Of a DNA stretch of 64,000 nt, positions 58,855 to 64,000 are shown in pieces. Positions within the stretch are counted from its first letter, which is position 1. Each line of letters starts with the position of its first letter. The notes under the pieces were generated by a model. The model saw nothing but the letters and a program-made list of their open reading frames with translations. It made no database searches and had not been told where the DNA came from. The position numbers and the translations under genes were made by a program. The stretch is from Frigoribacterium endophyticum (lineage in GTDB: Bacteria; Actinomycetota; Actinomycetes; Actinomycetales; Microbacteriaceae), in assembly GCF_011759585.1 (NCBI RefSeq), contig NZ_JAAOYV010000002.1, forward strand, positions 617,510 to 681,509. The letters are read 5' to 3'.

Positions 58855-60606
58855 ATGCACGCACGCCTGTCGCAGTGGTGGAACGAGATCTCCATCCGCA
58901 CGAAGATCACCGGCATCACGGTCACGCTGGTGACCCTCGGGCTGCTCGTCGCCGGCCTGGGCACGATGACCGTGCTGAGCACGTACCTCTACGGCCAGGT
59001 CGACATGTCGCTCGAGGCCGCGGCCAAGGGCTTCACCGGGGCGACGCCGAACACGACGAACGCGCAGTCGTGCACCGTCACGTTCGGCGACACGCGGAGC
59101 AGCTACGTCGCCCTGTACCGGGCCGACGGCACCCAGATCTGCGACAACAGCGACGAGCTGGCCGCGGGCACGGCTCCCGACCTCTCGTCGGTGCACATCC
59201 CGGCCGACGAGACCAACGACGAGGCCGAGAGCGTCTTCAACGAGGCCCACGACCAGCAGTGGCGGGTCTTCGCCTACAACACCACCCTGCAGACGACGTC
59301 GGGAGGGTCGGTCGAGCGCATCGACGCGACCATCGTCACCGGCACGAACCTCGCGGTCACCACGGCCCTGATCGGCCGGTTCAGCGGCATCTTCCTGGGC
59401 TTCGGCGTCTCGGTCGTCGTGCTCGGCGCCGCGCTCACCCGCCTGCTCGTCACCTCGACCTTCTCGCCGCTGCGCGACGTCGAGGCGACCGCGGCGCGGT
59501 TCGCCGACGGCGACTTCAGCCAGCGGCTTGACTCGACGACGCCCAACACCGAGGTCGGGCGCCTCAACCGCTCGCTCAACTCCATGCTGAGCCGGATCGA
59601 CAGCGCGTTCGACGACCGGGCGCGCACCATCGACCAGATGCGCCGGTTCGTCGGCGACGCGAGCCACGAGCTGCGCACGCCCCTCGTCAGCCTGCGGGGC
59701 TACGCCGAGCTCTACCGGATGGGCGCCCTGACGAAGCCTGAGGACGTCGCCCAGGCGATGGACCGCATCGAGAAGGAGGCGATCCGCATGGGCGTGCTCG
59801 TGCAGGACCTCCTGGCGCTGGCCCGCCTCGACGAGTCGAAGCCGCTCGAGCTGGGCCCGGTCGACCTCGTGACCATCGCCCGCGACTCCGCCCTCGACAC
59901 CATGGCGTCGAACCCCGACCGCGACATCGCGGTGGTCGTGCACGACCCGGTCGTGTCGGAGACCGGCGAGGAGGCGCCCACCGGCCCGGACGCGCCCGCC
60001 AGCGTGCCCGAGACGGCCCTCGACCCCGGGGCGACGGGCCCCGTGTCGTTCGCGGGCGCGACCCTCGCCCGGCTGCGGAGCCTCCGCGCCCGCGCCACGC
60101 GGGCCGCCGACGAGGCCGCTGCCGGCACCGGTGACGGCACGGCCGGCCACGGCCCCGAGGCGCCCGCCGTCGTGCTCGGCGAGGAGAACAAGCTGCGCCA
60201 GGTGATCACGAACCTGATGGGCAACGCGATGCGCTTCACGGAGCACGACAGCCCCATCGAGCTCGTGGTGCAGTCCGACCCGGGCCGGGGGGTGGCGACG
60301 ATCGACATCGTCGACCACGGTGAGGGGATCCCGCCACAGATCCGCGAGAAGATCTTCCAGCGCTTCTGGCGCGCCGACTCGTCGCGCACCCGCGACACCG
60401 GCGGCTCGGGCCTGGGGCTGGCGATCGTGTCGGGCATCGTGGCGGCTCACCGGGGCAGCGTCGACGTCTTCGACACCCCCGGGGGCGGAGCCACCTTCCG
60501 CGTGGCCCTGCCGCTCTTCCCCGAGAACGGCGTCCCGCCCGAGACGCCGGCGACCGGCGTGCCCGGCCAGGCCCCCGCCTCCCCCGGCTCCGTCACGCTC
60601 GCGTAG
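58855..60606 (+). CDS. Sensor histidine kinase, PhoR/TcrY-like
   Basis: A 583-residue membrane sensor. Helices at about 18-45 and 170-195 bracket an external sensor region of about 125 residues. Then come HAMP (about 197-250), HisKA with His271 in DASHELRTPL, and HATPase (N box LMGNAMRF, G boxes DHGEGI and GGSGLGLAI). About 70 residues rich in Pro, Ala and Gly (about 365-435) are inserted before the ATP-binding domain, which is unusual. A C-terminal tail follows. It should phosphorylate the adjacent regulator. TAGATT nine bases before the ATG gives a leaderless start. The two Cys in the external part may form a disulfide. Confidence 0.92.
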   Translation: MHARLSQWWNEISIRTKITGITVTLVTLGLLVAGLGTMTVLSTYLYGQVDMSLEAAAKGFTGATPNTTNAQSCTVTFGDTRSSYVALYRADGTQICDNSDELAAGTAPDLSSVHIPADETNDEAESVFNEAHDQQWRVFAYNTTLQTTSGGSVERIDATIVTGTNLAVTTALIGRFSGIFLGFGVSVVVLGAALTRLLVTSTFSPLRDVEATAARFADGDFSQRLDSTTPNTEVGRLNRSLNSMLSRIDSAFDDRARTIDQMRRFVGDASHELRTPLVSLRGYAELYRMGALTKPEDVAQAMDRIEKEAIRMGVLVQDLLALARLDESKPLELGPVDLVTIARDSALDTMASNPDRDIAVVVHDPVVSETGEEAPTGPDAPASVPETALDPGATGPVSFAGATLARLRSLRARATRAADEAAAGTGDGTAGHGPEAPAVVLGEENKLRQVITNLMGNAMRFTEHDSPIELVVQSDPGRGVATIDIVDHGEGIPPQIREKIFQRFWRADSSRTRDTGGSGLGLAIVSGIVAAHRGSVDVFDTPGGGATFRVALPLFPENGVPPETPATGVPGQAPASPGSVTLA

Positions 60607-60707
60607 CCCGCGCTCCGCCGCCCGCTGCGTCTCGCTCGCGGCCCCTGCGCGCCTCCGGCCTGCCCGCCCCCGCCTCCCGGCTCGCGTCCCCCCGGCACGC
60701 CAGCCCC

Positions 60708-60735
60708 GTTCACCCGACGTTCGCCCTGTCATAAT
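60708..60735 (+). promoter_or_regulatory. PHO-box-like direct repeat and -10 box without a gene
   Basis: GTTCACCCGAC and GTTCGCCCTGT (60708-60718, 60719-60729) are 11-base direct repeats that resemble Streptomyces PHO boxes. They abut CATAAT (60730-60735), the best -10 in the window, reading plus. Transcription would run into a stretch without a clear gene and stop at the hairpin at 61009-61040. Confidence 0.45.
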
Positions 60736-61008
60736 TTGAGAGGGATCGGGCGATAGAACGCCGGGGATCCCCGTGATCTGGTCGACGGCGGACGGATCGC
60801 TCGCGTTCTTCACCCGCACCGGGCAGCCCTCCTGCATGCCCAGAACGAGAGGGATGGCGGCGGCAGCCCGCGAGGACGTGGTGCCGCAGAGCCCGTGGCC
60901 CAGGATCACTCTCAGATCACGAGCCCCGACCCGAGCGGCCCGCCGGACGCGGGGAGGCCGGGCGGAGGCCGAGCGGACGGGCACACGGGGCGCACCCCGG
61001 GAACGCCG
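60736..61008 (+). other. Possible short RNA region between sensor kinase and groEL
   Basis: The 450-base gap between the kinase and groEL stops has no confident gene. The GTG frame at 60773 (89 codons) has no ribosome site and uses rare AGA/AGG codons. The minus frames are parts of very long antisense frames. GC content is lower at 60720-60920 than around it. The region could be a short untranslated RNA started by the promoter above. Confidence 0.3.
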
Positions 61009-61040
61009 AAGGGCGGCTCCCCCGGAGGGGAACCGCCCTT
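61009..61040 (-). terminator. groEL terminator
   Basis: AAGGGCGG and CCGCCCTT arms with an inner TCCCC/GGGGA stem and one mismatch (61009-61040), 20 nt past the groEL stop on the minus strand. Able to act on both strands. Confidence 0.8.
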
Positions 61041-61059
61041 GAGCGTGGAACCGTGCGGA

Positions 61060-62682
<1,623 letters not shown>

Positions 62683-62719
62683 TTACTCGTCCCTCCCGGA
62701 CGTCATGAAGCAGAGGTAC

Positions 62720-62746
62720 TTGGCACTCACCTGCGGCGAGTGCCAG
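62720..62746 (-). promoter_or_regulatory. CIRCE element 1 (HrcA operator)
   Basis: TTGGCACTC-N9-GAGTGCCAG, with arms at 62720-62728 and 62738-62746, fits the HrcA consensus TTAGCACTC-N9-GAGTGCTAA except at two positions in each arm. It lies in the groEL leader, 41 nt before the start codon. Confidence 0.9.
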
Positions 62747-62753
62747 AGCGATT

Positions 62754-62780
62754 CTGGCACTCCCACCTTGTGAGTGCAAG
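62754..62780 (-). promoter_or_regulatory. CIRCE element 2 (HrcA operator)
   Basis: CTGGCACTC-N9-GAGTGCAAG, arms at 62754-62762 and 62772-62780, 34 bases from the first element. Two tandem sites should give tight repression of groEL in the absence of heat stress. Confidence 0.88.
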
Positions 62781-62816
62781 CCGTCCGGGCAGGCCCACGG
62801 CGAGCCCCCGGACGTG

Positions 62817-62851
62817 ACGACGCCGCCCGCCCCGGGGGCGGACGGCGTCGT
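62817..62851 (-). terminator. Terminator between cold-shock gene and groEL
   Basis: ACGACGCCG (62817-62825) pairs with CGGCGTCGT (62843-62851), with an inner CCGCC/GGCGG stem. It lies 33 nt past the cold-shock stop and keeps its transcript out of groEL. Confidence 0.82.
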
Positions 62852-62883
62852 GACGGAGAGGCCGAGGGGCCGAGGGGCGGGGC

Positions 62884-63087
62884 TCAGGCGAGCCGCACCG
62901 ACTCCGCCTGCGGCCCCTTGCTCCCGGTGCCCACCTCGAAGACGACCGCCTGGCCCTCCTCGAGCACCTTGTAGCCGCTCATGTCGATGGCCGAGTAGTG
63001 CACGAAGACGTCCTGCCCGCCTCCCTCGACCGTGATGAAGCCGAAGCCCTTCTCCGCGTTGAACCACTTGACGGTCCCGTGTGCCAT
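62884..63087 (-). CDS. Cold-shock protein, CspA type
   Basis: A 67-residue classical cold-shock protein: [19 protein letters not shown] in outline with RNP1 KGFGFI, RNP2 VFVHYSAI, and the closing [24 protein letters not shown] in outline. It binds nucleic acid and melts mRNA structure. GGGGAG lies eight bases before the ATG. A TAGCAT -10 box at about 63233-63228 on the minus strand would give a leader of 130-140 nt, as is usual for cold-regulated csp mRNA. Confidence 0.95.
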   Translation of the reverse strand: MAHGTVKWFNAEKGFGFITVEGGGQDVFVHYSAIDMSGYKVLEEGQAVVFEVGTGSKGPQAESVRLA

Positions 63088-63399
63088 GGTGCTGCTCCCC
63101 TTGCTGTGTTCGTACGGCGGCCGGTCGGTGCCGGGGCCGGGTCGACGCAGTGGCCTGCGCACCCGAACGGTGCAGCCTCGCTCGTTCGGGGCGGGGCGGG
63201 CGGGCCGTAGGGGGCGACCAAGACCAGATGCTAGTGCGGCCCCCGGCGCCGATGACAGCCCCGAAGGCCGCAGAACGAACCCGCGGGCGCCCGTCGGCCC
63301 GATCCTTTACACGCCCGAAACAGAAGGGGCACGAGGAGGCCCCCGAGGAGGCGCGGAGCGGGGCCCGGCCCCGGTCGCGTCGACCCCCGCGCTCGCCCG
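63088..63399 (-). other. Cold-shock leader and upstream region
   Basis: The 312-base gap before the cold-shock gene. It holds its likely promoter (-10 TAGCAT on the minus strand, 63233-63228), a GC-rich leader and, at 63330-63360, a GAGGAGGCGCGGAG stretch like the motif seen near other gene ends. No reading frame in it is convincing. Confidence 0.4.
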
Positions 63400-63999
63400 C
63401 TACGACGAGAAGTCGGTGCCGAGCACGACGGTGATGGTCGCCCCCGGGAAGGCCGTGCTCTGCTGCGTCGCGTCGATGCCGAGCGACTCGGCGACGCCGA
63501 GCGCGGCCGCGCGGTCGGCGGCCGTGGCGTAGTAGACGGTGGAGGTGGCGGAGCGCTCGGGCGCGTTGCCCTGGCTGCCGACCGTCCAGCCGTCGGTGTC
63601 GAGAGTCGTCGCGGCCCGCCCGGCGAGGCCGCTCGTCGTCGTCGCGTTGAGCACGGCGATCGTCGTCGAGGCGGGCACGTCGGAGGGGTCGGCGGCGGTG
63701 GCCGTCGGGGTCGGCGTCACGGCGGGCGTCTCGCCGGCGGCGTCGGTCGACCCGTCGGTCGAGGCCCCGTCGCCGTCGGTCGCCTCGTCGGACGGCTCGG
63801 TCGTCGCGTCGCCGGCCTCGGCCGAGCTGCTCGCGCTGGGGGCCACGAACTGGAAGCTGTCGTTGAGGACGCCCAGGGCGACCACCCCGGCGCCGACGAG
63901 GAGGCCGGTGGCGAGGGCCGCCCAGGCGACGACCACCCAGCCGCGCCCCCGGCGGGGCTCGGAGCGGTGCGCCCCGACCCTCTCCAGGTCGCGGGGCAC
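63400..63999 (-). CDS. LytR_C-domain membrane protein, possibly cut at 5' end
   Basis: At least 199 residues. A basic cytoplasmic head is followed by one membrane helix (VVVAWAALATGLLVGAGVVALGVL in outline, about residues 20-45). A linker of about 65 residues rich in Ser, Thr, Asp and Pro and the LytR C-terminal domain (IAVLNATTTSGLAGRAATTLDTDGWTVGSQGN in outline) complete it. The domain is common in wall-linked proteins and in LCP ligases, but here it stands alone. GTG at 63999 may be the start, but the gene could extend past the window edge. Confidence 0.8.
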   Translation of the reverse strand: MPRDLERVGAHRSEPRRGRGWVVVAWAALATGLLVGAGVVALGVLNDSFQFVAPSASSSAEAGDATTEPSDEATDGDGASTDGSTDAAGETPAVTPTPTATAADPSDVPASTTIAVLNATTTSGLAGRAATTLDTDGWTVGSQGNAPERSATSTVYYATAADRAAALGVAESLGIDATQQSTAFPGATITVVLGTDFSS

Positions 64000-64000
64000 C

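Noticed and set aside
57376-60984. A 1202-codon open frame on the minus strand opposite the helicase-coupled gene and two-component genes
   Set aside because: It lies fully antisense to well-supported genes with clear domains, has no ribosome site and has a composition set by the GC3 bias of the other strand.
60773-61042. 89-codon plus-strand gene between sensor kinase and groEL
   Set aside because: No ribosome site, rare AGA/AGG codons, and its end runs through the groEL terminator hairpin.

Overview
The window is about 64 kb of very GC-rich DNA from an actinobacterium, most likely a member of the Microbacteriaceae. This rests on gene content and layout: XPB-type helicase beside a helicase-associated partner, a long-tailed cold-shock protein overlapping a DUF3027-type gene, a stand-alone GroEL ending in GGMDF under CIRCE control, a DtxR/IdeR regulator, LCP and NlpC/P60 envelope proteins, and GTG/TTG starts. 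Many genes start with leaderless promoters (a TAnnnT box 6-9 nt before the start codon). The genus cannot be fixed from the sequence alone. No insertion sequence, phage or CRISPR array is visible.

Layout. 1-12.3 kb: a cut-off NIPSNAP-like gene, an SDR oxidoreductase, a coupled TetR/DHA2-MFS/DoxX operon, a TetR/MMPL efflux pair, a short UvrA-like ABC ATPase, an SGNH-GAF protein led by a tiny ORF behind a clear promoter/operator, and TatA. 12.3-34.3 kb: an exopolysaccharide island. It opens with a large LuxR-type ATPase regulator and a PqqD protein. Then come phosphatase, LCP ligase, priming glycosyltransferase, WecG and GT2; then tyrosine kinase/chain-length protein and nucleotidyltransferase; a Wzy-like polymerase; an acyltransferase, GT4 and HprK-PqqD fusion; a flippase-glycosyltransferase fusion; and a Tat-exported repeat protein. 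34.5-41 kb: a LacI-controlled sugar ABC transporter with a GH35 beta-galactosidase. 41-48 kb: regulator, MFS, GNAT, flavin-binding stress protein, sugar porter, membrane protein and alpha/beta hydrolase. 48-64 kb: housekeeping genes: tRNA-Arg, HNH nuclease, NlpC/P60, DtxR, serC, DUF3027, cold shock, XPB module, a PhoP/PhoR-like two-component system, groEL, a second cold-shock gene and a LytR_C protein.

How the parts work together. Five sites carrying two GGTGA units exactly 12 bp apart (one with a one-base change) lie 99-185 nt before the first gene of five exopolysaccharide transcription units. Each is oriented with its downstream gene, which suggests one shared regulator for the island. The island also holds PqqD, an HprK-like kinase fused to a second PqqD domain, and an NTP_transf_5-type nucleotidyltransferase. 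This trio recalls HPr-rel/lasso-peptide tailoring modules and has no known role in a polysaccharide locus. Other signals include two CIRCE elements before groEL, a LacI operator, an MtrA-like direct repeat before the NlpC/P60 gene, a PHO-box-like promoter with no obvious gene, and two tiny ORFs with good ribosome binding sites.
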